Source of the DNA: PFJX01 sp031426815
Lineage (GTDB): Bacteria > Pseudomonadota > Gammaproteobacteria > Burkholderiales > Thiobacillaceae
Direction: 5' to 3'
DNA length: 64,000 nt
NCBI GenBank assembly: GCA_031426815.1
Contig: JASJPG010000022.1
Location: 68,944 to 132,943, forward strand
Part shown: piece by piece, positions 55,714 through 64,000 of the stretch
Layout: every line of letters begins with the position of its first letter
How positions within the stretch are numbered: the stretch's first letter is position 1
Made by a program: the position numbers and the translations under genes
Notes under the pieces: generated by a model
What the model was told of the DNA's origin: nothing
Database searches by the model: none
Seen by the model: the letters and a program-made list of their open reading frames with translations, nothing else

Positions 55714-56676
55714 ATGTTCGATACGCTCGCCACCTTCCTCGTCTTCAACCTTGCCGGCCTGACGCCCGACTCGCCGCTCGGCGCCGCGCTGCATTTTTTC
55801 GTCATGGATGTGGCGAAAATTCTGGTGCTGCTGACCACGGTGATCTATCTGATGGGCTGGCTGCGCGCGCTGCTCACCCCGGAACGGGTGCGCGCGATGA
55901 TGAAGGGCCGCTCCGGCCCCGGCGCGCGCTTGCTGGCGGTGGGCCTGGGCGCGGTGACGCCGTTTTGTTCCTGCTCGTCGATTCCATTGTTCATCGGCTT
56001 CGTCGAGGCCGGCATTCCGTTGGGCGTCACGCTGTCGTTCCTGATCGCCAGCCCGATGGTCAACCAGGTCGCGGTCGTGGTGCTGGCCGGCGTGATCGGC
56101 TGGCAGATGACGTTGATCTACGTCTTCACCGGCCTCTCCATCGCCTTCGTCGGCGGCTATGTGTTGCAGGCGTTCAAGCTGGAACGCTGGGTCGAGGAAT
56201 ATGTCTGGAAGATACAGATGGGCGAAGCAACGGCAGCTGAACGCGACGACAGCCTGCGCGCCCGCCACGACTACGCCTGGAACGAAGTGCGCCAGATCGT
56301 CGGCCGCATCTGGAAGTTCGTGATTGTCGGCGTCGGCATCGGCGCCTTGATCCACGGCTATGTGCCGGCAGATTTCGTCGCGCGCATCGCCGGCGACGGC
56401 AGCGTGCTGTCGGTGATCGTCGCGGTGCTGGTCGGCGTGCCGATGTATTCCGACGCGGTCGGCATCATCCCGGTGGCGGAAGCGCTGCTCGGCAAAGGCG
56501 TGCCGCTCGGCACCGTGCTGGCGTTCATGATGGCGGTCGTGGCGCTGTCCCTGCCGGAGATGCTCATCCTGCGCAAAGTCGTGAAATGGCCGCTGCTCGG
56601 CCTGTTCGCCGCCTATCTCGCCACTGCCTTTGTGGGCGTCGGCGTTCTGTTCAATGCTTTGAGGAGTTTCTTATGA
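55714..56676 (+). CDS. DUF318-family permease (ArsP-like)
   Basis: A 320-aa permease with about eight transmembrane helices. The family signature TPFCSCSSIPLFIG is at about residues 87-100, and PMVNQVA and GVPMYSDA are further marks. Related proteins (ArsP) export methylated arsenicals, and the arsM methyltransferase lies two genes downstream, so organoarsenical efflux is likely but not proven. The REP hairpin 7 bases upstream occupies the Shine-Dalgarno site (no clear RBS otherwise). Confidence 0.88.
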   Translation: MFDTLATFLVFNLAGLTPDSPLGAALHFFVMDVAKILVLLTTVIYLMGWLRALLTPERVRAMMKGRSGPGARLLAVGLGAVTPFCSCSSIPLFIGFVEAGIPLGVTLSFLIASPMVNQVAVVVLAGVIGWQMTLIYVFTGLSIAFVGGYVLQAFKLERWVEEYVWKIQMGEATAAERDDSLRARHDYAWNEVRQIVGRIWKFVIVGVGIGALIHGYVPADFVARIAGDGSVLSVIVAVLVGVPMYSDAVGIIPVAEALLGKGVPLGTVLAFMMAVVALSLPEMLILRKVVKWPLLGLFAAYLATAFVGVGVLFNALRSFL

Positions 56677-57011
56677 ACCAATCTCACGCAAACCCGCTAC
56701 ATCCTTCCATCGTTGCGCTGGTTTCACTGGCCGCCAACATCGCCTCGAACCACCCGAAACAGGGCCTGTGCCAGGTCGACCGTCTGAAGGAATATGGTGT
56801 CGCGAAGGATCAGATCGACAGCGTGATCGAGATCGCCAGACACATCCGCGACGAAGCGTCGCAAGCGCTCGATGCGAAGTTCGACGAAGCCTATGCACAG
56901 GGCTTCGAGCCAGCCAAGCCGAAGCTACCGGTCGACCCGTTCGCCAACATCGCCGTGGTGGAAAGCGGTACCTGTTGCACGCCGACCCAATCCGGCCAGT
57001 CCTGCTGCTGA
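56673..57011 (+). CDS. Small AhpD-like protein with Cys tail in the ars cluster
   Basis: A 112-aa protein of no firm family. The core (IVALVSLAANIASNHPKQGL, then VDRLKEYGVAKDQIDSVIEIARHIRDEA) has the helix pattern of AhpD-like proteins, with a single Cys in place of CxxC. The C terminus ends CCTPTQSGQSCC, four cysteines in two pairs, a plausible metal or thioarsenate site. The start overlaps the permease stop (ATGA). Coupling to the permease and position before arsM point to arsenic handling. Confidence 0.75.
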   Translation: MNQSHANPLHPSIVALVSLAANIASNHPKQGLCQVDRLKEYGVAKDQIDSVIEIARHIRDEASQALDAKFDEAYAQGFEPAKPKLPVDPFANIAVVESGTCCTPTQSGQSCC

Positions 57012-57043
57012 AACAAATTCCATCAAGGACATTGCGGAAAACC

Positions 57044-57901
57044 ATGCAAGCACACAACCACGACTCCATTCGTCAGCAAGTACGCACCGCTTATGCGGCG
57101 GTCGCCAACACCGGTTCATCCTGCTGCGCCACGGCCCCCGCGCCGGGCGGCTGCTGCGCCCCGTCCGACCAATCAGTCGCCGAACTGCTGTCACGCGGCA
57201 TCGGTTACAGCGCGGAGGACACCGCCGCAGTGCCGGAAGGCGCCAACCTCGGCCTCGGCTGCGGCAACCCGCAGGCCATCGCGGCGCTGCAAACGGGCGA
57301 ATGCGTGCTCGACCTGGGCAGCGGCGCCGGCTTCGACTGCTTCCTGGCCGCCCGCGCGGTGGGCGCCGACGGCCACGTCATCGGCGTCGACATGACGCCG
57401 GACATGGTCTCGAAAGCGCGCACCAATGCGGCAAAAAGCGGTTTCGCCAACGTCGAATTCCGCCTCGGCGAGATCGAGCATCTGCCGGTGGCCGACGCCA
57501 GCATCGACGTGATCATTTCCAACTGCGTCATCAACCTGTCGCCGGACAAGGCGCAGGTGTTCCGCGATGCCTTCCGGGCGCTGAAACCGGGCGGCCGTCT
57601 GGCGATTTCCGACATCGTGCTGACCGCCGAACTGCCACCGGAAATGCACGCCGAAATTGCCCTCTACACCGGTTGCGTCGCGGGTGCCGCGTCGGTGGCC
57701 GATCTGGTCGCCATGCTGGCCGGCGCGGGTTTCCGCGACATCCGCATCGCGCCGAAGGACGCCAGCCGCGAATACATCCAGCACTGGGCGCCGGGTCGCG
57801 GCGTCGAGAATTACATCGCCTCGGCCAACATCGAGGCGGTCAAACCAACCAACGCTCCCCCTCTCCCTCTGGGAGAGGGTTGGGGTGAGGAAAAGCCATG
57901 A
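57044..57901 (+). CDS. arsM: Arsenite methyltransferase, tail encoded by a palindromic repeat
   Basis: A 285-aa SAM-dependent methyltransferase that methylates As(III). SAM motif VLDLGSGAGFD; conserved cysteines C73 (GLGCGNP), C161 (SNCVINL) and C211 (YTGCVAG) match the ArsM set. The N terminus has two Cys pairs (CC at 27-28 and 37-38) that may load arsenite. The last 14 residues, PPLPLGEGWGEEKP, are translated from a CTCTCCCTCTGGGAGAGGG palindrome at 57857-57890. The stop overlaps the next start (ATGA). Confidence 0.93.
   Translation: MQAHNHDSIRQQVRTAYAAVANTGSSCCATAPAPGGCCAPSDQSVAELLSRGIGYSAEDTAAVPEGANLGLGCGNPQAIAALQTGECVLDLGSGAGFDCFLAARAVGADGHVIGVDMTPDMVSKARTNAAKSGFANVEFRLGEIEHLPVADASIDVIISNCVINLSPDKAQVFRDAFRALKPGGRLAISDIVLTAELPPEMHAEIALYTGCVAGAASVADLVAMLAGAGFRDIRIAPKDASREYIQHWAPGRGVENYIASANIEAVKPTNAPPLPLGEGWGEEKP
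57857..57890. repeat. Palindromic repeat at the arsM 3' end
   Basis: CCCTCTCCCTCTGGGAGAGGG followed by TTGGGGTGAGG. It is translated as the arsM tail, and its final GTGAGG lies 7 bases before the start codon at 57898, so it also provides the ribosome-binding site of the thioredoxin-like gene. Sequences like this recur in many genomes as intergenic repeats. Confidence 0.85.
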
Positions 57902-58128
57902 AAAACATCAAAGTCCTCGGCAGCGGCTGCCGCAACTGCCAGACCACCTACCAACTGATCCAGGAAGCCGCCAAGGCGCGCGGCGTCGAAATCGAACTGG
58001 AGAAGATCGAAGACATGGCCGCCATTTTCGGCTTCGGCGTCATGTCCACCCCCGGCGTCGTCATCGACGGCAAAGTTGTGCATGCCGGCGGCGTGCCGGA
58101 CCGCAAGAAAATTGAGGGCTGGCTGTAA
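57898..58128 (+). CDS. Small thioredoxin-fold protein (redox-active disulfide protein 2 type)
   Basis: A 76-aa thioredoxin-fold protein. Active-site-like C11-R-N-C14 (GSGCRNCQ), and the cis-Pro loop STPGVVIDG. Such proteins accompany arsM, acr3 and DUF318 permeases and probably recycle arsenate reductase or reduce arsenic thiols. Coupled to arsM by ATGA; the Shine-Dalgarno comes from the upstream repeat. Last gene of the ars operon. Confidence 0.9.
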   Translation: MKNIKVLGSGCRNCQTTYQLIQEAAKARGVEIELEKIEDMAAIFGFGVMSTPGVVIDGKVVHAGGVPDRKKIEGWL

Positions 58129-58141
58129 GCGACCGTCTGGG

Positions 58142-58212
58142 AATCGCGCCTTGGAAGGCGCTCCTACGAAACCGTCAGCAAGTCCTGTAGGAGCGCCTTC
58201 CAAGGCGCGATT
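58142..58212. repeat. REP pair after the ars operon
   Basis: AATCGCGCCTTGG...CTCCTAC (58142-58167) and the inverted copy (58187-58212) lie between the thioredoxin stop and the convergent MBL gene, and could form a bidirectional terminator. Confidence 0.85.
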
Positions 58213-58231
58213 TTCGACGACGCACTTGACG

Positions 58232-59209
58232 TCAGCGCACCTCGCGATCCCGCCAGACCAGCAGCCCCTGGCAATTGAGTTCGACGTCGTTGGCGAGCAA
58301 TTCGTCGCAGGTAGCGTCGTCCAGCGTGCAGCCATGCGCGCGCAGGCGGGCCATCAGGCAGTCGCGCATCGCATTCTTCAAGGCATCTTGGCGGGCTTGG
58401 CCCGCGCCGGGCGCGACCAGCGCCATGGCGACGTATTCGTCGATCAGCGCATGCAGCGTCGGCGCCAGTGCCGGCAGATTTTCGATGCGGCCGTAATGGG
58501 TTAGATAAGCGGCCTCGGCGTTGCGCGCGACCAGGCGGTCGATTGAGGCATGCAGCGCCTCCGGCTCGAACTGCACCGGCGTCGTGGTGGGGAAGATGAA
58601 GGGACGCCGAGTGTTGCCAACCTCGACGTCGAACTCGCGGTAGGAAATGCCGAAGGTATCGCCGGTGAACAGGCTGTTGCTGGCCATGTCGTGGATGCAG
58701 TAGTGATGCCGCGCATGCCCCGGTGTGTCGATGAATTCCAGCCGGCGGCCGTTGAAATCGAGCACGAAACCCTCGGTTCCCACCACTCCTGCCTCGATCA
58801 CGCGATCCGCCGGTGCCGGCACGATGTCGCCGTACAACTCGCGGAACGGCGCCTCGCCGTACACGGCAATGGAACCCTGCACCAGCTTGCTCGGGTCGAT
58901 CAGATGCCGCGCGCCGCGCGGATGCACGACCAGCTTCGCGTTCGGGCAGGCGGCCAGGAAGGCGCCGGCCGCGCCGGCGTGGTCGAGATGCACGTGCGTG
59001 ACGATGACGTAGTCGACCGCATCCGGCGCCACGCCCAACGCGGCCAGCGCGGCGAGCACGTGCGGTACAGCGGCATTGGTGCCGGTATCGACGATGGCGG
59101 CGCGGCCCTGTTCGACGATCAGATGCACGGCGGCGAGGCCGGGGCGAACGTATTCGGCGTCGAGCGTGACGATGCCGTGAGTATGGTGGCGTGCGTTAAC
59201 AGGGGTCAT
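58232..59209 (-). CDS. MBL-fold metallohydrolase
   Basis: A 325-aa protein with a complete zinc motif THVHLDHAG (H72, H74, D76, H77), further ligands in PGHARHHYCIHD and FTGDTFG, and THYGRIENL. It belongs to a group of uncharacterised cytosolic MBL hydrolases. No signal peptide. It is convergent with the ars operon and probably co-transcribed with the oxidoreductase upstream of it (13-bp gap, same strand). Substrate unknown. Confidence 0.88.
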   Translation of the reverse strand: MTPVNARHHTHGIVTLDAEYVRPGLAAVHLIVEQGRAAIVDTGTNAAVPHVLAALAALGVAPDAVDYVIVTHVHLDHAGAAGAFLAACPNAKLVVHPRGARHLIDPSKLVQGSIAVYGEAPFRELYGDIVPAPADRVIEAGVVGTEGFVLDFNGRRLEFIDTPGHARHHYCIHDMASNSLFTGDTFGISYREFDVEVGNTRRPFIFPTTTPVQFEPEALHASIDRLVARNAEAAYLTHYGRIENLPALAPTLHALIDEYVAMALVAPGAGQARQDALKNAMRDCLMARLRAHGCTLDDATCDELLANDVELNCQGLLVWRDREVR

Positions 59210-59222
59210 GACGCGCTTTCTT

Positions 59223-60200
59223 TCAACGATTCACATCGACGACAAAACGGCCGGTCATCTGTCCGGCCAGCATTTTTTCGGCGGCGGGCAGCGTCTCCGA
59301 CAGACCGATTTCATGTGCGATACCGGCCAGGTCGGCCGCTGTCAGCCGCTCGGCCAGCAAGGCCCAGGCAGCCAGGCGACGCGCCAGGCTCGCATAGACC
59401 GAATCGATGCCATACAGCGTGATGCCGCGCAGGATGAACGGCGCTACCGTGGCCGGGAAGTCCATACCCATCGCCAGGCCGCAAGCCGCCACCGCGCCAT
59501 TGCGTTTGACCTGCGCGCAGGCATTGACCAGCGCCTGACTGCCCAGCGCATCGACGACACCGGCAAAGCGTTCCTTCTGCAACGGTTTGCCGGGCGCGGC
59601 CAATTCGGCGCGATCCAGCACTTCACTCGCCCCCAGATTTTTCAGATAGGCGTGATCCGCCGTTTTGCCCGTTGCCGCGCACACTTCGAAGCCGGCGCGC
59701 GCCAGCAGAGCCACTGCGACAGAACCGACGCCGCCGGTCGCGCCGGTGACCAGAATCGGCCCGTCGGCCGGGGTCAGGCCATGCCGTTCCAGCGCCTGCA
59801 CGCACATCGCCGCCGTGTAGCCGGCGGTGCCGATGGCGGCGGCATCGCGCGGCGTCAGCGATGCAGGCAGTTTCACCAGCCAGTCACCCGGCGCGCGGGT
59901 GCGTTGCGCCAGGCCGCCCCAGCGCGTCTCGCCCAGCCCCCAGCCGTTCAGCACCACCGCATCGCCGGGCTGGAAGCCGGCATGCGTCGAACTGACCACC
60001 ACGCCGGCCGCGTCGATGCCGGCGATCATCGGCCAAGTGCGCACGATGGGACTCTTGTTGCACAGCGCCAGCGCGTCCTTGTAGTTGAGCGTGGAGTAGT
60101 CGATGCGCAGCTCGACATCGCCTTCTGGCAGGGCGTCGAGTTCGGTGACCTGGACGGAAAAGTTGGGGGTGTTGGTGAGGTAGAGGGCGCGGTAGGGCAT
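59223..60200 (-). CDS. acuI: Zinc-independent alcohol dehydrogenase / acrylyl-CoA reductase family (YhdH/AcuI)
   Basis: A 325-aa MDR-family oxidoreductase. The N terminus MPYRALYLT, the GWGLGETRWGG motif, the NADPH-binding VTGATGGVGSVAVALLARAG and GIDSVYASL are characteristic of the YhdH/AcuI group, which reduces acryloyl-CoA. The frame extends upstream to 60470, but ATG 60200 begins the conserved sequence. The following MBL gene may share the transcript. The exact substrate is inferred from family. Confidence 0.9.
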   Translation of the reverse strand: MPYRALYLTNTPNFSVQVTELDALPEGDVELRIDYSTLNYKDALALCNKSPIVRTWPMIAGIDAAGVVVSSTHAGFQPGDAVVLNGWGLGETRWGGLAQRTRAPGDWLVKLPASLTPRDAAAIGTAGYTAAMCVQALERHGLTPADGPILVTGATGGVGSVAVALLARAGFEVCAATGKTADHAYLKNLGASEVLDRAELAAPGKPLQKERFAGVVDALGSQALVNACAQVKRNGAVAACGLAMGMDFPATVAPFILRGITLYGIDSVYASLARRLAAWALLAERLTAADLAGIAHEIGLSETLPAAEKMLAGQMTGRFVVDVNR

Positions 60201-60436
60201 GGAAATTCCGGTGGAATCGATCAAACGCCAAACCCCGTGGGCAGATTGGCGCGCGAGTGCATGCACGGGCGGATGCACAGCCGAAGTGCTTGCGACGCCG
60301 AACTCTAGCAGGGTGTGGAAAAACGTAAAAACCTTAAAACCCCGGCTATATTCTGCTTGCGACGGCTTTGAATCAGGGGCTCCTCGTCGCCTCGCCCCTT
60401 TGCGACCCTTCAAAATCACCATGCGATAAAAATCGA

Positions 60437-60796
60437 ATGACGGTTTCCAGCCAGCCGGCCGCACGGCCATCTGTTCATGTTGCGCTGATATGCGCAGGCA
60501 TCATCCTGTCCGGCGCTGCGGCCTGCTCATCTTCCCCTGCGGTGTCGCCGCCGGCCGTCGGGATACTGATCGAGTTCCGCGAACCGGTCGACGGCGCCGC
60601 ACCCGAACTGTTGTCCCGTCTGCAGCGGTTGAGTGGCGCCGCGTCGATCCGTTACCTCGCACCGACATCGCCGAAAAGCCACGCGTATCAAATCGCCTGT
60701 ACTGACGACCCCGCCTGCGCCGCCGCGATTCGTTCGCTACGTGCGGACCCCGCCGTACTGGATATCTCACCCAATCGACTGCGCAAACCGCACTGA
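60437..60796 (+). CDS. Lipoprotein with propeptide-like domain, coupled to subtilase
   Basis: A 119-aa protein. The hydrophobic stretch VALICAGIILSGAAAC ends in a lipobox-like SGAAAC, so it is probably a lipoprotein. The C-terminal 70 residues (VGILIEFREPVDG, then YQIACTDDPACAAAI and VLDISPNRLRKPH) resemble the S8 protease propeptide of the next gene. The stop overlaps the protease start (TGATG). It may be a chaperone or inhibitor in trans (inference). ATG 60437 chosen; the upstream frame lacks an RBS. Confidence 0.7.
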   Translation: MTVSSQPAARPSVHVALICAGIILSGAAACSSSPAVSPPAVGILIEFREPVDGAAPELLSRLQRLSGAASIRYLAPTSPKSHAYQIACTDDPACAAAIRSLRADPAVLDISPNRLRKPH

Positions 60797-62367
60797 TGAC
60801 TCAACGCCTCCCTCTCCTCCTTGTCTCTTTCCTTGCGCTCGCTACGCATGCCCTTGCCAGTCAGGCTGCGGAAGGTCGCGTCATCGTGAAATACACGGCT
60901 TCCGCGCTCAAACAGGCGCAGTCCCTCGATCGAACGGCAAATTTCGCGATGCGCCTGGGCTTGACGCTGCGGGCCGGCCTGCGCATCGACGCGCGCACCG
61001 AAGTTCTCCTGGCGAGCGGGCTTTCCTCGGACGAATTGGCGGCCCGGCTGACCGGCGCGGCGGAAGTCGAATACGCGGTGCCGGACCGCCTGCGCACCAT
61101 ACGCGCGCTGCCCAATGACCCGCTGTTTTCAGGGCAATGGTATTTGCAGACGAACGAAGCGGCGGCGATCCGCGCGACCACGGCGTGGGATCAGACAACC
61201 GGTCTGGCGGATGTGGTGGTTGCGGTCATCGATACCGGGGTGCGTTACAGCCACCCGGATCTTTCGGCGAAACTGCTGCCTGGCTACGACTTCGCCTCCG
61301 ATGTAGCGAACGCCGGCGACGGCGACGGACGCGACGCCGATGCCAGCGACCCGGGCGATTTCATCTCCGCCGCCGAGGTCAGCGACGCAGACCTGCAAGC
61401 AGTGTGCGGCGCCAGTCTCACTCAGCAGTCCAGCAGCTGGCACGGCACGCGCATTGCGGGCATCGTCGGCGCGGCGGGCAACAATGCCGACGGCATTGCC
61501 GGCACCAGTTGGGGCGCAATGATTCTGCCCGTGCGCGTGCTGGGAAAATGCGGCGGCTTCGACTCGGACATTCTCGCCGGCATGCGCTGGGCGGGCGGCT
61601 TGTCGGTGCCGGCCACCCCGGCCAACCCCCACCCGGCCAATATCATCAATCTGAGCCTGGGCAGCACCGGCGGTTGCTCTAGCGCCTATGTCGACACCAT
61701 CGCCGAACTGGCCGCGCGCGGCGTCCTCGTAGTCGCCTCCGCCGGCAATGAAACGGGGGCGGTGGAGAGCCCCGGCAACTGTCCCGGCGTACTCACGGTC
61801 GGCGGGGTACGCCATGTCGGCACCAAGGTCGGCTACAGCAGCCAGGGTCCGGAAATTTCGATCAGCGCCCCGGCAGGCAACTGCGTCAACGTCGGCGGTT
61901 CCTGCCTGTTCAGCATCGACACCACAACCAACCTGGGCGCCACCGCACCGGGCGCCGACGGCTACACCGATGCAACAAACTACAACGTCGGCACCAGCTT
62001 TTCCGCCGCGCAGGCCGCCGGGGTGGCGGCCCTGATGCTTTCGGTCAATCCGGCGCTGAGCCCAGCCGAACTGATCGCGCGTATCAAGCAGTCGGCCCGC
62101 CCCTTCCCGGTCGACGACACTTTGCCGACCTGCCCGACCGTTTCCACCACGGGCGACAGCGTCGGCCAGTGCAACTGCACCACGACCACCTGCGGCGCCG
62201 GACTGCTCGATGCGTCCGGCGCGGTCGCCGCCGCGCTGTCACCCGCTTCAGGCGGTGGCGGTGGCGGCGGCGGTGGTGCGTTGGATATGGGAACGCTGCT
62301 CGCACTGGCCGTACTGGGCGGCCTGGCCTATCGGAACGGGCGCATGCCTAGGCGGCACGACAGCTAA
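60796..62367 (+). CDS. Subtilisin-type serine protease (S8) with GlyGly-CTERM-like tail
   Basis: A 523-aa exported protease: signal peptide (LPLLLVSFLALATHALA), propeptide (about 25-105) and S8 domain with D146 (AVIDTGVRYSHPDL), H216 (SWHGTRIAG) and S401 (GTSFSAAQ), all intact. The C terminus has a Gly9 run, a hydrophobic helix (LLALAVLGGLAY) and an Arg-rich end, the pattern of a GlyGly-CTERM sorting signal handled by rhombosortase. It is translationally coupled to the upstream lipoprotein. Substrates unknown. Confidence 0.93.
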   Translation: MTQRLPLLLVSFLALATHALASQAAEGRVIVKYTASALKQAQSLDRTANFAMRLGLTLRAGLRIDARTEVLLASGLSSDELAARLTGAAEVEYAVPDRLRTIRALPNDPLFSGQWYLQTNEAAAIRATTAWDQTTGLADVVVAVIDTGVRYSHPDLSAKLLPGYDFASDVANAGDGDGRDADASDPGDFISAAEVSDADLQAVCGASLTQQSSSWHGTRIAGIVGAAGNNADGIAGTSWGAMILPVRVLGKCGGFDSDILAGMRWAGGLSVPATPANPHPANIINLSLGSTGGCSSAYVDTIAELAARGVLVVASAGNETGAVESPGNCPGVLTVGGVRHVGTKVGYSSQGPEISISAPAGNCVNVGGSCLFSIDTTTNLGATAPGADGYTDATNYNVGTSFSAAQAAGVAALMLSVNPALSPAELIARIKQSARPFPVDDTLPTCPTVSTTGDSVGQCNCTTTTCGAGLLDASGAVAAALSPASGGGGGGGGGALDMGTLLALAVLGGLAYRNGRMPRRHDS

Positions 62368-62383
62368 ACGGCGATCCCCTGGC

Positions 62384-63877
62384 TCAACGTTCGTTGCCGT
62401 TCAATGCCAGGATCGCCGCGCGCATGCGCCAAATCATGTAAATGCCCGGCAGGCCCAGCACCACGGCCAGCACGAAGAACGCCGGCCAGCCGATGGATTC
62501 GGACAGTACGCCGGCCAGGGGGCTGACGTAGATGCGGCCGACCGCGGCCAGCGCCGACAGCAGGGCGTAGTGGGTGGCGCTGAAGCGGTTGTTGCACAGG
62601 CTCATCAGCAAGGCGACGAAAGCGGCGGTGCCCATGCCGCTGGTGATGTTCTCGGCGGCAATGGCGAACATCAGCAGGCCGTCGATCTCGGCCGGCACTT
62701 TGATCGCGACGAAACCCCAGTCGAACGGCGCCAGCGTGAAGCTGCCCCAGGCGCCCTTGCCCAGCACGGCGAGCGACCAGAAGCCGAAGTTGGCCACCAT
62801 CTGCAGCACGCCGAAGATCAGCAGGGCACGGAACAAACTCATGCGCAGCATCAGCGCGCCGGCCAGCAAGGCACCGAAGATGGTCAGCCAGATGCCGATG
62901 ATCTTGTTGACGATGCCGACCTCGGCCTGGCTGAACGCCATGCCCTTGATCAGGAACACGGTGGTCAGGCTGCCGGCGAAGGCATCGGACAGTTTGTAAA
63001 GCACGATCAGCAGCAGAAACGCCCAGGCGCCGGGCTGCGCGAAATAGCTGGAAAGCGAGCGATTCAGCGTCTCGAAGCCCACTTTCCGCGCTGCCCAACC
63101 GCCCAGCGGCAAGGCGCAGACGATGCCGGCGAGCACGAAGATCAGACGTATCCACTTGTTCGGATCGTCCGGGTTCAACCCCGCCGCCATCAACGCCCAG
63201 CGGCTGAGAAACGCGCCGGCCAGCACGCCGGAAAGCAGGGCGAGGAAGCCGAGCACCTCCCGCGTCGGATCGGAATCGAGCGCTTTCGAGGCGCTGCTGA
63301 CGCGTGGCAAGGTCAGCAGCGACACCACGGCGGCGGCGACGAAAATACCCGCCATGACCCGGTAAACCGCACCCCAACTACCCCACTGATCCGCCCAGAT
63401 CAGCGCGATGCCACCGGACAGGATCATCGCCAGTCGGTAGCCGAAGACCGCCAGCGAGGAGCCCAGGCCGCGTTCGTTTGCCGGCAGCACATCGGTCCGG
63501 TAGGCGTCGATCACGACGTCCTGCGAAGCGGAGAAAAACGCCACCAGCACCGCCGCCGCCGCGAACAGGAACGGCGTGTCCTTCGGCGAAACCGTCGCCA
63601 TCCAGAACAGCACCGCTGCCAGCATCAGTTGCGTCAATACCAGCCAGCCGCGCCGCCGTCCGAGAAACGGCGGCTCGAAGCGATCCATCAGCGGCGCCCA
63701 GAGGAATTTGAAGGTGTAAGGAATGCCGACCAGGCCAAGGAAACCGATGGTGGCGATATCCACGCCATCCACCGTCAGCCAGGCTTGCATGGCTTGGCCG
63801 GTGAGGGCCAGCGGCAGGCCGGAGGCGAAACCGAGAAAAAGTACGGCGATGAAACGGTGGATGGCGGCGGAATTCAT
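62384..63877 (-). CDS. ampG: PAT-family permease, AmpG-like
   Basis: A 497-aa major facilitator with about 12-14 transmembrane helices. The N-terminal signature LFLGFASGLPLALTG and the loop GIPYTFKFLWAPLMDRF are those of AmpG, which imports muropeptides for recycling. The other half contains SDAFAGSLTTVFLIKGMAFSQAE. Convergent with the subtilase, with a 16-base gap. AmpG rather than another PAT member is likely, not certain. Confidence 0.9.
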   Translation of the reverse strand: MNSAAIHRFIAVLFLGFASGLPLALTGQAMQAWLTVDGVDIATIGFLGLVGIPYTFKFLWAPLMDRFEPPFLGRRRGWLVLTQLMLAAVLFWMATVSPKDTPFLFAAAAVLVAFFSASQDVVIDAYRTDVLPANERGLGSSLAVFGYRLAMILSGGIALIWADQWGSWGAVYRVMAGIFVAAAVVSLLTLPRVSSASKALDSDPTREVLGFLALLSGVLAGAFLSRWALMAAGLNPDDPNKWIRLIFVLAGIVCALPLGGWAARKVGFETLNRSLSSYFAQPGAWAFLLLIVLYKLSDAFAGSLTTVFLIKGMAFSQAEVGIVNKIIGIWLTIFGALLAGALMLRMSLFRALLIFGVLQMVANFGFWSLAVLGKGAWGSFTLAPFDWGFVAIKVPAEIDGLLMFAIAAENITSGMGTAAFVALLMSLCNNRFSATHYALLSALAAVGRIYVSPLAGVLSESIGWPAFFVLAVVLGLPGIYMIWRMRAAILALNGNER

Positions 63878-63967
63878 GTGGGGAATGCAGTTGGAAAATC
63901 AGGTTGGGGCCGGATTTTGGCCGGAATACGTAGGGTGCGCCACGCGCATTGATCCCGTCACCCACCC

Positions 63968-63993
63968 GTAGGAGCGCCTTCCAAGGCGCGATT
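63968..63993. repeat. Single REP copy at window end
   Basis: The 26-bp copy begins GTAGGAGCGCCTTCCAAGG and ends GCGATT. A partner may lie beyond the window. Confidence 0.8.
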
Positions 63994-64000
63994 GTTCCGG

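Noticed and set aside
62210..63952. 580-codon plus-strand frame opposite the AmpG-like permease
   Set aside because: Shadow, rich in Gln/Arg/His with no domain, whereas the permease has membrane helices and signatures.

Overview
The window is GC-rich chromosomal DNA, most likely from a betaproteobacterium. This rests on the argS / SPOR protein / dsbA gene order, the urea carboxylase plus allophanate hydrolase pair, the PAT-family (AmpG-like) permease and the ars gene types. I cannot name the genus from the sequence alone. Coding density is high, and many neighbours are translationally coupled through ATGA or TGATG overlaps.

Layout. (1) 1-4676: ATP-dependent urea degradation, with the 3' part of urea carboxylase (uca) and allophanate hydrolase (atzF) separated by a 235-bp element with perfect 18-bp terminal inverted repeats. 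(2) 4694-5176: a REP-associated (RAYT-like) transposase that appears to lack its tyrosine. (3) 5374-8443: argS, a SPOR-domain protein and dsbA, followed by tRNA-Leu(UAA). (4) 8525-17204: a genomic island of about 8.7 kb inserted in the 3' end of that tRNA. It carries a P4-type integrase, an XRE regulator, an AlpA regulator, a TOPRIM/DUF927 primase-helicase and several proteins I do not recognise. A 152-bp inverted repeat brackets its interior. (5) 17319-29467: a signalling block with a CHASE/PAS/GAF histidine kinase, three active-looking receivers, a NarL-type regulator, a pseudo-receiver, a STAS protein, CheW, two chemoreceptors and a REC-GGDEF-EAL protein. (6) 29495-36198: a divergent pair, a giant BTAD/AAA/TPR regulator and a heme-type (CxxCH) DUF3365-PAS-GGDEF-EAL protein. 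(7) 36375-46443: a six-gene coupled type I restriction-modification operon (hsdM, DUF1016 nuclease, hsdS, AlbA_2 protein, hsdR, YgjP-like peptidase). (8) 46525-48603: TPP riboswitch and thiC. (9) 48713-51509: small proteins of mostly unknown function. (10) 51580-58128: an AhpD-Rieske fusion, then an arsenic resistance cluster (arsR, two arsC, acr3, MBL protein, ArsP-like permease, Cys-tailed protein, arsM, small thioredoxin). (11) 58232-63877: MBL hydrolase, AcuI-type oxidoreductase, a lipoprotein plus subtilase pair, and an AmpG-like permease.

A theme across the window is short palindromic repeats that have become part of genes. Two inverted copies of one element lie in frame inside uca. A REP pair supplies the C terminus and stop of the REC-GGDEF-EAL gene. 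Another palindrome encodes the arsM tail and supplies the Shine-Dalgarno of the following gene. A perfect 35-bp palindrome sits inside the DUF1016 gene. The strongest candidates for new biology are these coding palindromes, the island with its inverted repeat and unknown genes, the extended type I RM operon, and the odd members of the ars cluster.
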